Positions 18,463 through 27,309 of a stretch of 64,000 nt of DNA are shown piece by piece. The translations under genes were made by a program, and so were the position numbers. Position 1 is the first letter of the stretch. Each line of letters opens with the position of its first letter. The notes under the pieces were generated by a model, which searched no databases, was not told where the DNA came from, and saw only the letters and a program-made list of their open reading frames with translations. The stretch comes from Nocardioides glacieisoli (GTDB taxonomy: Bacteria > Actinomycetota > Actinomycetes > Propionibacteriales > Nocardioidaceae): positions 394,281 to 458,280 of the forward strand of contig NZ_SDWS01000003.1 in assembly GCF_004137245.1 (NCBI RefSeq), given 5' to 3'.

Positions 18463-19853
18463 CCGAGGTCTCCGTCGACTCGACCGCCCGCGACCAGGCC
18501 GCGGCGGTCAGGTCGGGCGAGATCTCGGCGGCCGAGCTGCTCGAGCTGCACCTCGACCGCATCGAGGAGCGCAACCCCGAGCTCAACGCGATCGTGTCGC
18601 TCGACGTCGAGCGCGCCCGGGTGGCCGCGGCGGTCGCCGACCAGGCGCAGGCGTCCGGCGAGGAGGTCGGCCCGCTGCACGGCCTGCCCTTCGCGGTGAA
18701 GGACACGCACGCGCTCGACGGGTGGCGCACGACGTACGGCTCACCGATCTTCGCCGACGCCGTCGCCGACCACGACGACCTGCTGGTCGAGCGGATCCGG
18801 CGAGCCGGCGCGGTCTTCATCGGCAAGACCAACGTGCCGGAGTTCGCCGCCGGGTCGCACACGTTCAACACGGTCTTCGGCGTGACCCGCAACCCCGTCG
18901 ACCCGACCCGTTCCGCCGGCGGCTCCAGCGGGGGAGCGGCGTGCGCGCTGGCCTCCGGGATGGTGCCGCTCGCCGACGGCTCCGACATGGGCGGATCGCT
19001 GCGCAACCCGGCGTCCTTCTGCGGCGTGGTCGGCATGCGCCCGTCACTCGGCCGGGTGCCGGAGTGGCCGCTCTACAACCAGTGGGAGTCGACCTCGGTC
19101 GGCGGGCCGATGGCGCGCAACGTCGGCGACCTCGCGCTGCTCCTCTCCGTCATCGCCGGGCCCGACCCGCGGGCGCCGCAGGCACTCGGCGACCCCGGCG
19201 CCGCCTTCGCCCCGCCGCTCATCCCGGCCCCGCTCGCCGGGCTCCGGGTGGCGACGAGCGTCGACCTCGGCGGCGCCTTCGCGGTCGACCACGAGGTCGC
19301 GGACGTCGTACGAGCCACGGCAGTGCGGCTGTCCGACGCGGGCGCCGCGATCGTGGAGGCGCACCCCGACCTCTCGCTGGCCGACGACACCTTCCGCACG
19401 CTGCGGGCGTGGCACTTCCAGGCCAAGCTCGGTCGGCTGCTCGCCGAGCACCCGACGTCGTTCAAGCCGTCGCTCGAGGCCAACATCCGCGCGGGCGAGC
19501 CGCTGACCGGTGCCGACGTCGCCCGCGGCTACTCCCAGCGGACGGCGCTCTCGGAGACGATGCGGCTCTTCTTCGGAGACCACGACGTGCTCCTGCTGCC
19601 GACCTCGCAGGTGCCGCCCTTCCCGGTGGAGCACGAGTTCCCGGAGACGATCAACGGGCAGGAGATGCCGGACTACCTGGCCTGGATGCGCTCGGCGTAC
19701 TTCATCACCGTCACCGGCTGCCCGGCGATCTCCGTCCCGGCAGGGCGTACGTCGACCGGGTTGGCCGTCGGCGTGCAGCTGGTCGCCCGCCACGGCGCCG
19801 ACCGGCAGCTCCTCGAGGTCGCCGCAGCCGTCGAGGCCCTGCTGACCCCCTGA
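18459..19853 (+). CDS. Amidase signature family hydrolase
   Basis: A 464-residue amidase. The Ser-cisSer-Lys triad is visible: Lys in LPFAVKDTH (about residue 75), the first Ser in the SAGGSSGGAA glycine-rich loop (about 150), and the nucleophile in the LADGSDMGGSLRNPASFCGVVG segment (about 174). Known members cleave small amides such as malonamate, allophanate or ureido acids. Co-transcription with the molybdenum hydroxylase (4-bp overlap with CoxG-like) suggests that it cleaves a linear intermediate of the same pathway. A perfect 24-bp hairpin follows the stop. Confidence 0.9.
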   Translation: MTEVSVDSTARDQAAAVRSGEISAAELLELHLDRIEERNPELNAIVSLDVERARVAAAVADQAQASGEEVGPLHGLPFAVKDTHALDGWRTTYGSPIFADAVADHDDLLVERIRRAGAVFIGKTNVPEFAAGSHTFNTVFGVTRNPVDPTRSAGGSSGGAACALASGMVPLADGSDMGGSLRNPASFCGVVGMRPSLGRVPEWPLYNQWESTSVGGPMARNVGDLALLLSVIAGPDPRAPQALGDPGAAFAPPLIPAPLAGLRVATSVDLGGAFAVDHEVADVVRATAVRLSDAGAAIVEAHPDLSLADDTFRTLRAWHFQAKLGRLLAEHPTSFKPSLEANIRAGEPLTGADVARGYSQRTALSETMRLFFGDHDVLLLPTSQVPPFPVEHEFPETINGQEMPDYLAWMRSAYFITVTGCPAISVPAGRTSTGLAVGVQLVARHGADRQLLEVAAAVEALLTP

Positions 19854-19860
19854 CCTCTGG

Positions 19861-19921
19861 ATAGTCCGCAGCAAAATGCTGGTCTGGAGGCACCTGCGAC
19901 CAGCATTTTGCTGCGGACTAT
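19861..19921. terminator. Perfect 24-bp inverted repeat after the amidase gene
   Basis: The arms at 19861-19884 (ATAGTCCGCAGCAAAATGCT plus GGTC) and 19898-19921 are exactly complementary over 24 bp, with a 13-nt loop. It starts 7 bp after the amidase stop and probably ends the permease-to-amidase transcript. The AAAA/TTTT core is unusual for this GC-rich genome and could mark a mobile palindromic element. I saw no second copy in this window. Confidence 0.75.
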
Positions 19922-20052
19922 CGGGTTGGGGGGTGTGCACGAACCTGTGGACGGAGGTGTGCACAACGACGTCTGGCTGGGGATGAACTGGGGCCGATCT
20001 GGGGACGACGCGCCGGAACCCGAAGTATGTGGGAAATGACCACCGAAAGCCC

Positions 20053-20083
20053 TTGCGCAGCGGTTCCCCGACGGCATAGAACT
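20053..20083 (+). promoter_or_regulatory. Candidate housekeeping promoter of an ncRNA
   Basis: TTGCGC at 20053-20058 and TAGAACT at 20077-20083 are separated by 18 bp. This fits the actinobacterial housekeeping sigma pattern (TTGnnn, 17-18 bp, TAnnnT). Transcription would start near 20089. There is no good coding start downstream before the terminator at 20280-20316, so the promoter probably drives a non-coding RNA. Confidence 0.5.
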
Positions 20084-20088
20084 CTCCC

Positions 20089-20325
20089 TACGCAGCCCCG
20101 CAAGGGGAGGCAGGATGGCTCCGGAAGGACGATCCGCACGATGACGAACCAGCTTGCTGGGGAGGAGTCGCAGACACCGGGTGATGCGGTGACTGGGATC
20201 TGACACAGGGAGCGATCGATCAGGACATCACCAGAGAGATCACCCGATGACCTGGACGCTTCGGCGACCTGGACATCACGAAGGGCCCTTGACGCTCATA
20301 CCGTCGAGGGCCCTTCGGCCATTTC
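20089..20325 (+). ncRNA. Candidate structured non-coding RNA (about 235 nt)
   Basis: The interval between a good promoter and a strong intrinsic terminator contains no convincing ORF on either strand. It holds several complementary blocks, for example CCCCGCAAGGGG near 20096-20107 and ACCTGGACGCTTCGGCGACCT near 20250-20272. The size and isolated intergenic setting recall abundant actinobacterial small RNAs of the Ms1/6S-like kind. I cannot establish homology without a covariance search. The 5-prime end is placed from the promoter and the 3-prime end from the terminator. Confidence 0.5.
20280..20316 (+). terminator. Intrinsic terminator of the candidate ncRNA
   Basis: A 15-bp stem (arm GAAGGGCCCTTGACG at 20280-20294, complement at 20302-20316 with one wobble pair) and a 7-nt loop. 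It is followed by CGGCCATTT. It lies about 100 bp upstream of hyuA and separates the two transcription units. Confidence 0.7.
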
Positions 20326-20416
20326 CCGGGGACCGCATGTCTTGCCGACGATGGGCGGTTTCGTCGGCAAGCTCTGCCGTGGTCACTGCGCAGCGTGGTT
20401 GAGTTGAATCGTGCCC

Positions 20417-22498
20417 ATGACGCAGCGGCGGATCAGGATCGGCATCGACACCGGCGGCACGTTCACCGACGTCGTGGCCTTCGACGAGGACTCGGGCGAG
20501 CTGGTCACGACCAAGACCCCGAGCACGCCGGGCAACCCGGCCGACGGCTTCATCGCCGGCATCGAGAAGATCCTCGACATCGTCGGTGCCGAGGGTGCCG
20601 ACATCACCGCCGTCTCGCACGGCACGACGGTCGCGACCAACAAGCTCCTCGAGGGCAAGGTCGAGGCGCTCGGCTTCATCACCACCGAGGGCTACGAGTT
20701 CATGCTCGAGATCGCCCGCCAGTCGGTGCCCGACGGCTACGGCAACTCCTACTTCTGGGTGAAGCCCGACCGCATCGTCCCGGCCGACCGGGTCCGCACC
20801 GTCGGCGGTCGCCTCGACTTCACCGGCGCCGAGATCCGTCCCTTCGACGAGGACGGCGCCGTCGCGACAGCCCGCTGGTTCCGGGACCAGGGCATCACCA
20901 CGATCGGCGTCTGCCTGATCCACGCCTACGCCAACGACGACCACGAGCTGCGGATGCGCGACATCCTGCGCCGCGAGCACCCCGACGCCATCGTCTCGAT
21001 CTCGAGCGAGGTGCTCCGCGAGTACCGCGAGTACGAGCGCGCGATGACCACGCTCGTCGACGCGGCGGTGAAGCCCAACGTCAGCCGCTACGTCACCAAC
21101 ATCTCCGAGCGGCTGATCGGGTTCACCGGCAACGTGATCCCGTTCTACGTGATGAAGTCCAACGGCGGCGTGCTGTCGGCTGACGAGGTCGTCCACCAGC
21201 CGATCACCACCGTGCTGTCCGGCCCCGCAGCCGGTGCGCTCGGCGCCGCGCTGATCGCCCAGGTCGCCGGCTTCCCGAAGATCCTCACCTGCGACGGAGG
21301 AGGTACGTCGACCGACGTGTCCGTCGTCCTCGACGGCGAGCCGACCCTCACCACCGAGGGCACGGTCGGCGCCTATCCCAGCAAGATCCCGATGATCGAC
21401 GTCGTCACGGTCGGTGCCGGCGGTGGCTCGATCGCCTGGCTCTCGCCCGAGGGCTCCCTCAAGGTCGGCCCGCACTCGGCGGGCGCCGACCCCGGTCCGC
21501 TCTGCTACGCCAAGGGCGGCACGCAGCCCACCATCACCGACGCCCACGTCACGCTCGGCCGGATCCCTCCCCACCTCCTCGGCGGCGAGATCCCGCTCGA
21601 CGTGGAGGCCGCGAGCGCCGGCATCGCCGACCTCGCCGACCAGCTCGGCCTCGACTTCGAGCGGTGCGCCACCGGCATCCTCGAGATCTCCGCGTGGAAC
21701 CAGGCCAACGCGCTGCGCCAGGTCTCGGTCAAGCGCGGCCTCGACGTCCGCGACTTCATGCTGACGACCTTCGGCGGGTCGGGGTCGCTCCTGGCCTGCC
21801 GGCTCGTCGACATCCTCGACCTGGCGGGCGTCGTCGTACCTCCCAACCCGGGCAACGTCAGCGCCTTCGGCCTGCTGACCGTCGACGTCAAGAACGACTA
21901 CGTCCAGACCCACGTCGCGAAGGAGTCGGTCCTCGACCACATGGGCGTGCAGGGGATCCTCGACGACCTCACCGACCGCGCCCGCGAGGCGCTGGCCAAG
22001 GAGGGCTTCACCGCCGACCAGCACCAGTTCCAGCGGACCATCGACGTCCGCTACGTCGGCCAGGCCTACGAGGTGCGGGTCGCAGCTCCCGAGGGCAGCG
22101 TCGATGCTGCGTACGTCGCGCAGGTGGCCGAGACCTTCCACGCCGAGCACCACCAGCTCTACGGCTACGACTTCCGCGGCGACGCCACCCAGCAGGTCGA
22201 GTGGGTCAACCTGCGAGTCACCGGCATCGGCCCGATCACGCGACCGGAGATACCCACGCTGGACAAGGCCGAGGGCGACGTCGACCGCGCGGTGCGCGGC
22301 AGCCGGCAGGTCTGCTTCGACCCCGACGACGGCTACGTCGACACCCCGGTCATCTGGCGCACCGACCTCGGCGCCGGCGACACGTTCACCGGGCCCGCCA
22401 TCGTCGAGGAGTTCGGCTCGACGATCCCCGTCCACCCCGGCTTCGAGGTCGTGGTCGACGACTGGGCCAACCTCGTGATCCGAAAGGTGGTCAGCTGA
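20417..22498 (+). CDS. hyuA: Hydantoinase/oxoprolinase family protein, subunit A
   Basis: A 693-residue HyuA homologue, the ATP-binding subunit of ATP-dependent hydantoinases, 5-oxoprolinases and acetone/acetophenone carboxylases. The N terminus has the actin-fold phosphate loop GIDTGGTFTDVV. SHGTTVATNKLLEG, LSGPAAGALGAALIA, DGGGTSTDVSVV and DVVTVGAGGGSIAWL follow in the expected order. The ATG at 20417 is chosen; a GTG two codons upstream is possible. The stop overlaps the hyuB start. In this context the pair probably opens a cyclic imide or amide ring made by the molybdenum enzyme. Confidence 0.92.
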   Translation: MTQRRIRIGIDTGGTFTDVVAFDEDSGELVTTKTPSTPGNPADGFIAGIEKILDIVGAEGADITAVSHGTTVATNKLLEGKVEALGFITTEGYEFMLEIARQSVPDGYGNSYFWVKPDRIVPADRVRTVGGRLDFTGAEIRPFDEDGAVATARWFRDQGITTIGVCLIHAYANDDHELRMRDILRREHPDAIVSISSEVLREYREYERAMTTLVDAAVKPNVSRYVTNISERLIGFTGNVIPFYVMKSNGGVLSADEVVHQPITTVLSGPAAGALGAALIAQVAGFPKILTCDGGGTSTDVSVVLDGEPTLTTEGTVGAYPSKIPMIDVVTVGAGGGSIAWLSPEGSLKVGPHSAGADPGPLCYAKGGTQPTITDAHVTLGRIPPHLLGGEIPLDVEAASAGIADLADQLGLDFERCATGILEISAWNQANALRQVSVKRGLDVRDFMLTTFGGSGSLLACRLVDILDLAGVVVPPNPGNVSAFGLLTVDVKNDYVQTHVAKESVLDHMGVQGILDDLTDRAREALAKEGFTADQHQFQRTIDVRYVGQAYEVRVAAPEGSVDAAYVAQVAETFHAEHHQLYGYDFRGDATQQVEWVNLRVTGIGPITRPEIPTLDKAEGDVDRAVRGSRQVCFDPDDGYVDTPVIWRTDLGAGDTFTGPAIVEEFGSTIPVHPGFEVVVDDWANLVIRKVVS

Positions 22499-24480
22499 TG
22501 GCCGCAGTCGACCCCGCCTACGTCACCGCGAAGCCGGTCAACCCGGCCGGCCTGCCGACGGCGTACGAGCACGGCGGCCGACTCACGCCCGAGGGCTCGA
22601 GCGTCGACCCGATTCTCGTCGAGATCGTCCAGGGCACGCTGGCCAGCGTCGAGATGGAGGTGGAGACGGCCATCGGGCGGACGTCGCGGAGCCCGATGAT
22701 CCGCGACGCGCACGACTTCCGCGCGGGCATCCACGACCGCCAGCTGCGCAAGCTCACCGGTCGTTCCTACAGCGCGCTCGTGCACCCGATCGTGCGCGAC
22801 TACCCGATCGAGGAGATGGTCGAGGGCGACGTCTTCTTCCACAACGACGTCTACGAGTCCGAGGGCGGCATCGGCCACCTGCCCGACCTCTGCGTCACCG
22901 TCCCGGTCTTCCACCGGGGCGAGGTGGTCGCCTTCGTGCAGGCCTTCGGCCACCACGACGACATCGGTGGCGCGGTGCCGGGCTCCATGCCCAGCAACGC
23001 GACCACGGTCTACGAGGAGGGTCTGGCCGTCCCGCCGATCAAGCTGTGGGACGCCGGCGTACCGAACCGGTCCGCGTTGCGGATCATGACGCGCAACTCG
23101 CGGATGCCCGACAGCCTCGCCGCCGACCTCGACGCCGAGTGCTCGGCGTGCCTGATGGGTGCGCGGCGGCTCGGCGAGCTGTTCGAGCGCTACGGCCGCG
23201 AGGCGATCGAGACGTCCTTCGACGCGATCCTCGACACCACGACCGAGACCTACCGCCGCGAGATCCTGTCCAAGATCCCCGACGGCACCTACGTCTGGGA
23301 GGACTACGCCGAGCACGACGGCGTCGACGAGCCGCAGCTGCACACGCAGCGGATCACCCTGACCAAGGTGAGCGACGCCCCGGCGGACCCGGAGAACGGA
23401 CGTCCTGCCGGACCGCGCCTGATCATCGACTTCACCGGCACGAGCAAGCAGGCGAGGGGGCCGATCAACCACTGCGGCGACTACGTCGGCGGCAACTTCC
23501 TCAAGAAGTGGCTCGCGCCGATCCTGCGCAACCTCGCCGACACCCCCGAGCGGATGGCCGAGCTCGACGTCAACGAGGGCATCGTGCCGCTGATCGAGAT
23601 GCGCTTCCCGGAGAAGGGCACGCTCCTCACGCCGATCCATCCCGGCCCCACCAACGCCCGCACTTTCGTGATCCTCCGGCTGCTCGGCGTGCTCGCCGGG
23701 GTCGTGGCCAAGGCCGTCGACGGCAAGATGCCTGCGGACCAGGAGACGATCCGCTACACCGGCGTCTACGGCAAGGACCTCGACGGCAACGACTACCTCA
23801 TGCGCGAGGTGCTCGGCGGCGGCTCGGGCGGTCGCTACTACGCCGACGGCGAGGACACCATCCACGTCGTGCCCGACTCGCGGAACCTGCCGACCGAGTT
23901 CACCGAGTCGCGCTTCCCGTTCATCGTCGAGCGGCTCGGCCTGGCCGTCGACTCCGGCGGCGCGGGGGAGTTCCGCGGTGGTCTCGGCTACGAGAAGCAC
24001 ATCCGGATGCTCAAGGACGGGCACTTCATGTCCATCGCCGACCGCTCGATCCTGGCCTGCTGGGGCGTGCGCGGCGGCAAGGCCGGGATGCCGTTCCAGG
24101 TCGTCATCGACCCCGGCGGCCCCGACGAGCGCGAGGTCGACGCCCTCGCCGACGCCGAGGAGATCAAGGCCGGCCAGCTCGTCCGGATCCGTACGACGGG
24201 TGGTGGCGGCTGGGGCGACCCGCTGGTCCGCGACCCCGCGTCGGTCGTCCGCGACGTCGTCTGGGGCAAGGTCTCGGCCGAGGCCGCGCTGCGCGACTAC
24301 GGCGTGGTGCTGACGGGCTCGCGCGACGCAGGGGACCTGTCGTTCGACGAGTCCGCGACGACGGCCGAGCGCGCGGGCCGGTCAGCGTGGAGCCGCGAGG
24401 ACGACGCGTTCTTCGACCGCGGTCCGGGCTACGCCTCGCTCGCCGACGGCGCGGCGCACGCGGACGTCGACCGGGTCTGA
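22498..24480 (+). CDS. hyuB: Hydantoinase/oxoprolinase family protein, subunit B
   Basis: A 660-residue HyuB homologue. It has the family signatures DPILVEIVQGTLASVEMEVETAIGRTSRSPMIRDAHDF near the N terminus, EGDVFFHNDVYESEGGIGHLPDLCV, AFGHHDDIGGAVPGSMP, and a GGGSGGRYYADGEDT segment near residue 440. The C terminus has the typical TTGGGGWGDPLVRDP. The start ATG overlaps the hyuA stop (TGATG). About 660 residues is somewhat longer than many HyuB proteins because of an inserted region and a C-terminal extension of about 50 residues. Confidence 0.92.
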   Translation: MAAVDPAYVTAKPVNPAGLPTAYEHGGRLTPEGSSVDPILVEIVQGTLASVEMEVETAIGRTSRSPMIRDAHDFRAGIHDRQLRKLTGRSYSALVHPIVRDYPIEEMVEGDVFFHNDVYESEGGIGHLPDLCVTVPVFHRGEVVAFVQAFGHHDDIGGAVPGSMPSNATTVYEEGLAVPPIKLWDAGVPNRSALRIMTRNSRMPDSLAADLDAECSACLMGARRLGELFERYGREAIETSFDAILDTTTETYRREILSKIPDGTYVWEDYAEHDGVDEPQLHTQRITLTKVSDAPADPENGRPAGPRLIIDFTGTSKQARGPINHCGDYVGGNFLKKWLAPILRNLADTPERMAELDVNEGIVPLIEMRFPEKGTLLTPIHPGPTNARTFVILRLLGVLAGVVAKAVDGKMPADQETIRYTGVYGKDLDGNDYLMREVLGGGSGGRYYADGEDTIHVVPDSRNLPTEFTESRFPFIVERLGLAVDSGGAGEFRGGLGYEKHIRMLKDGHFMSIADRSILACWGVRGGKAGMPFQVVIDPGGPDEREVDALADAEEIKAGQLVRIRTTGGGGWGDPLVRDPASVVRDVVWGKVSAEAALRDYGVVLTGSRDAGDLSFDESATTAERAGRSAWSREDDAFFDRGPGYASLADGAAHADVDRV

Positions 24481-24487
24481 GGTCACG

Positions 24488-25141
24488 GTGCGGGTCGCGG
24501 TGGTCGGTGGCCACGGCAAGACCGGGCGGGCCGTCTGCGCTGCCCTCGACGACCCGGTGCCGCTGGGGCGTGCCGACTGGCCGGACCTCGCACGGGCCGT
24601 CGCCGCGTGCGAGGCGGCGTACGTCATCGCGCCGAACCTGCACCCCGACGAGCCGGCGTACGTCGCCGCCGTCCTGCGTGCGCTGACCGCGGCTGGCGTC
24701 GGGCGGGTCGTCTACCACTCCGTCGCCTCGCCCTACGTCCCCGCGATGCCGCACCACCTCGGCAAGGCAGTGAGCGAGGACCTCGTCCGCCGCAGCGGCC
24801 TGGCCTGGACGATCCTGCAGCCGGGCGCCTACCTGCAGAACCTCGACCTCACCGGTCCGCTCGAGGTGCCGTACTCCCTCGACGTCCGGTTCGGCTTCCT
24901 CGACCTCGCCGACCTCGCCCGGGTCGCCGCGCTCGTGCTCTCGGAGGAGGGCCACACCGGTGCGACGTACGAGCTCGCCACCCGCGTCGCGACCGTCCGC
25001 GACCTGGCCGCCGAGGCCGGCGTCGAGGCGCGGCAGGTGGCGGATCCGGGCACCCATCCCTGGCTGTCCGCGATGTTCGCCTACTACGACGACCACGGCC
25101 TGCCGGTGGGCACGCAGGTCCTGGCGGCTCTCCTTCGCTGA
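24488..25141 (+). CDS. NmrA-like NAD(P)-binding protein
   Basis: A 217-residue Rossmann protein starting VRVAVVGGHGKTGRA, a GxxGxxG dinucleotide-binding loop. A later stretch, VYHSVASPYVPAMPHHLGKAVSEDLVRRSGLAWTILQPGAYLQNL, is typical of NmrA/NAD(P)H-azoreductase-like atypical short-chain dehydrogenases. It begins 7 bp after hyuB and is likely co-transcribed. Its role in the pathway, whether redox sensing or reduction, is unknown. A family C hairpin follows the stop. Confidence 0.8.
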   Translation: MRVAVVGGHGKTGRAVCAALDDPVPLGRADWPDLARAVAACEAAYVIAPNLHPDEPAYVAAVLRALTAAGVGRVVYHSVASPYVPAMPHHLGKAVSEDLVRRSGLAWTILQPGAYLQNLDLTGPLEVPYSLDVRFGFLDLADLARVAALVLSEEGHTGATYELATRVATVRDLAAEAGVEARQVADPGTHPWLSAMFAYYDDHGLPVGTQVLAALLR

Positions 25142-25146
25142 TCCCG

Positions 25147-25192
25147 GACGTCATACGGAAGGGGCAAGCGGATGCCCCGTCCGTATGACGTC
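25147..25192. terminator. Family C hairpin after the NmrA-like gene
   Basis: A 20-bp stem with one mismatch (arms at 25147-25166 and 25173-25192, sharing GACGTCATACGG) and a 6-nt loop. It begins 5 bp after the stop. It shares its stem sequence with the hairpin at 10551-10596, so this is a dispersed family and not a chance terminator. Confidence 0.7.
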
Positions 25193-25226
25193 GCGCGGGC
25201 CCGCGGCCCGGTGCGATCATCGGGGC

Positions 25227-26552
25227 GTGACCACCTCGGAGCAGTACGCCGACCTCGGCGAGGCCGCGTGGCGGTGGGTGCTCGACCAGGTCCGGTGGGA
25301 CGACGACGGACCGTGGATCCCCGAGTCCGTGCCGCACGACGGCGGGCCGCCCGAAGATCGCGACGGGATGCACAGCGGCATCGGCGGCCTCGCGCACGTG
25401 CTTGCCGAGCTCCGCGAGGCACGACCGTGGACCGACGAGGAGCAACGGCTGGCCGACGGCATCGCCACGCGGATCCGGGGCAACCTCGCGACCACGACGG
25501 CGTACAGCTACTTCGACGGGCTGGTCAGCGACCTCGGGGTGCTGTGGGCGCTGAAGAGCGACGGGGCCGAGGAGGCGGTCGCGCGGCTCGCCGAGCTGAT
25601 GACCGACGACGGGTGGGAGCAGCCCTGGCTCGAATCGCCGCCGTTCGCCGAGCACAGCAGGATCAACGACGCGACCCTCGGCACCGCGGGCAACCTGCTC
25701 GGCGCGGTCTGGGCACACCGGCACGGGACGCCGGGCGCGGAGTCGCTGGCGACCCGCGCCGCGGACCTCCTGCTGGCCGAGGCCGAGCCCACGGAGGCGG
25801 GCACCAACTGGCGGTTCTTCCCCCGGCGGTTCGCCGACGACGTCCCTCCCGCGCGACGCGACCGGCAGATGCCCAACTGGTCGCACGGGCTGGCCGGCAT
25901 CGCCGCGTCGCTCGCGGTCGCCGGCACGACGCTCGGCCGCGACGACCTCATCGCGGCAGCCCGCAGCGGAGCCGAGCACCTGGTCACCCTGGGCGACACC
26001 AGCGGTGGCGGGTTCGTCGTGCCGCGCGTGATTCCGGACCAGGCCGACACGGACCACGTGACCTACACGTGGTGCCACGGCCCGACCGGCACCTCCCTGC
26101 TCTTCACCGCGCTCGAGCACGCGGGCGTCACGGAGGTCACAGGCGAGACGCCCGAGCAGTGGCATCGCCGCTGCCTGCGCAGCATCCGCGTCTCGGGCAT
26201 CCCCGAGCGGCTGCGCCCCGGCTTCTGGGACAACGACGGCCGCTGCTGTGGCACGGCCGGTGTCGGCGACGTCTTCCTCGATGCCTGGCAGCGCCGCGGC
26301 GTGGACGACGACCTCGCCTTCGCGCAGGTGCTCGGCGACGCGCTCGTTGAGCGGGCGGTCGTGGACGGCGACGGTGCGTGCTGGCGTTTCACCGAGCACC
26401 GCAACGAGGACCCGCTGCTCCCACCCGGCGTGGGCTGGATGCAGGGCACCGCCGGCATCGCGGCGTACCTCCTGCGCCTTGCGCGCGTGCTCCGCGAGGG
26501 ACGTACGACGCCCGCTGTCGCACGCCTCGACACCTGGTGGAACCTGCCGTGA
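25227..26552 (+). CDS. LanC-like (lanthionine synthetase C family) protein
   Basis: A 441-residue alpha/alpha-toroid protein. Repeated GLxG-type helices are visible at MHSGIGGLAHVLAEL, TLGTAGNLLGAVWA, SHGLAGIAASLAVAG and MQGTAGIAAYLLRL. The zinc-site region has Cys283 in WCHGPTG and Cys340-Cys341 in RCCGTAGVG. LanC cyclases use Cys, Cys and His; here the residue after the second Cys is Cys instead of His. No lanthipeptide dehydratase or precursor gene is adjacent. The protein may be a stand-alone LanC-like protein with a different role. The GTG start at 25227 is chosen; the next gene overlaps by 4 bp. Confidence 0.8.
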   Translation: MTTSEQYADLGEAAWRWVLDQVRWDDDGPWIPESVPHDGGPPEDRDGMHSGIGGLAHVLAELREARPWTDEEQRLADGIATRIRGNLATTTAYSYFDGLVSDLGVLWALKSDGAEEAVARLAELMTDDGWEQPWLESPPFAEHSRINDATLGTAGNLLGAVWAHRHGTPGAESLATRAADLLLAEAEPTEAGTNWRFFPRRFADDVPPARRDRQMPNWSHGLAGIAASLAVAGTTLGRDDLIAAARSGAEHLVTLGDTSGGGFVVPRVIPDQADTDHVTYTWCHGPTGTSLLFTALEHAGVTEVTGETPEQWHRRCLRSIRVSGIPERLRPGFWDNDGRCCGTAGVGDVFLDAWQRRGVDDDLAFAQVLGDALVERAVVDGDGACWRFTEHRNEDPLLPPGVGWMQGTAGIAAYLLRLARVLREGRTTPAVARLDTWWNLP

Positions 26553-27307
26553 CCGAACGAGCCCTCACCTTCGGATCCGTCGCCGAGGCCTACGAGCGCT
26601 ACCGCCCGGGCTATCCCGACGAGGTGGTCGAGACCGTGCTGGCGTACGCCGCGCGCCCCGTCGCGACCGCCCTGGAGATCGGCGCCGGCACCGGCAAGGC
26701 GACGCGGGTGTTCGCCAACCACGGCGTGCGCGTCACCGCGACCGACCCGGACGCTGCGATGCTCGCCGAGCTCGTGAAGCACGTCCCCGCCTCGGTGCGC
26801 CCGGTGCGGGCGACGTTCGAGGAGCTGCCGCTGACCACCACCTACGACCTGGTCTACGCGGCGGCCGCGCTGCACTGGACGCGACCTGAGGGCCGGTGGG
26901 AGCGCGCGGCCGCGCTGCTGGAGCCGGGCGGCATCGTCGCCTCCTTCGGCGCACCCCGAGACCTGGCGGACCCGGTCGTGGAGGAGGCCCTGCGCGTCGC
27001 CGGGACACCCTGGCTCCAGGAGGTCGACGTGCCGTCACCCGACGGCACCCCGGAGGACAGCACCCTGCAGTGGCCGAGCACGGAGCTGGCTGCCTCTGAG
27101 CTGTTCACCGACGTCACCCAGGTCGTGCTCGAGCAGCGCACTGCGGTGTCCGCGCGTGACTACGTCGGGCTCCTGTCGACGGTCTCCGCCTTCCTGGTCC
27201 TGTCACCGGCCGATCGCGAGGCTGCACTGGCGAGCATCCTCGACGCGCTGCCGGCCGAGGTCGACGTCGTCGGCGACATCCGGCTGCACCTCGCACGCAA
27301 GGCCTGA
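26549..27307 (+). CDS. Class I SAM-dependent methyltransferase
   Basis: A 252-residue methyltransferase. The SAM-binding motif I is ALEIGAGTGKATRVF, preceded by FGSVAEAYERYRPGYP. That opening is typical of UbiE/SmtA-like enzymes acting on small molecules. TYDLVYAAAALHWTRPE is the motif IV region. The GTG start overlaps the LanC-like stop by 4 bp, so the two proteins are probably made together and may act in the same process. The substrate is unknown. Confidence 0.85.
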   Translation: MTERALTFGSVAEAYERYRPGYPDEVVETVLAYAARPVATALEIGAGTGKATRVFANHGVRVTATDPDAAMLAELVKHVPASVRPVRATFEELPLTTTYDLVYAAAALHWTRPEGRWERAAALLEPGGIVASFGAPRDLADPVVEEALRVAGTPWLQEVDVPSPDGTPEDSTLQWPSTELAASELFTDVTQVVLEQRTAVSARDYVGLLSTVSAFLVLSPADREAALASILDALPAEVDVVGDIRLHLARKA

Positions 27308-27309
27308 GC

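Noticed and set aside
25227..26552. Lanthipeptide biosynthetic cluster
   Set aside because: Only a LanC-like gene is present. No LanB/LanM dehydratase, precursor peptide or exporter was found nearby.
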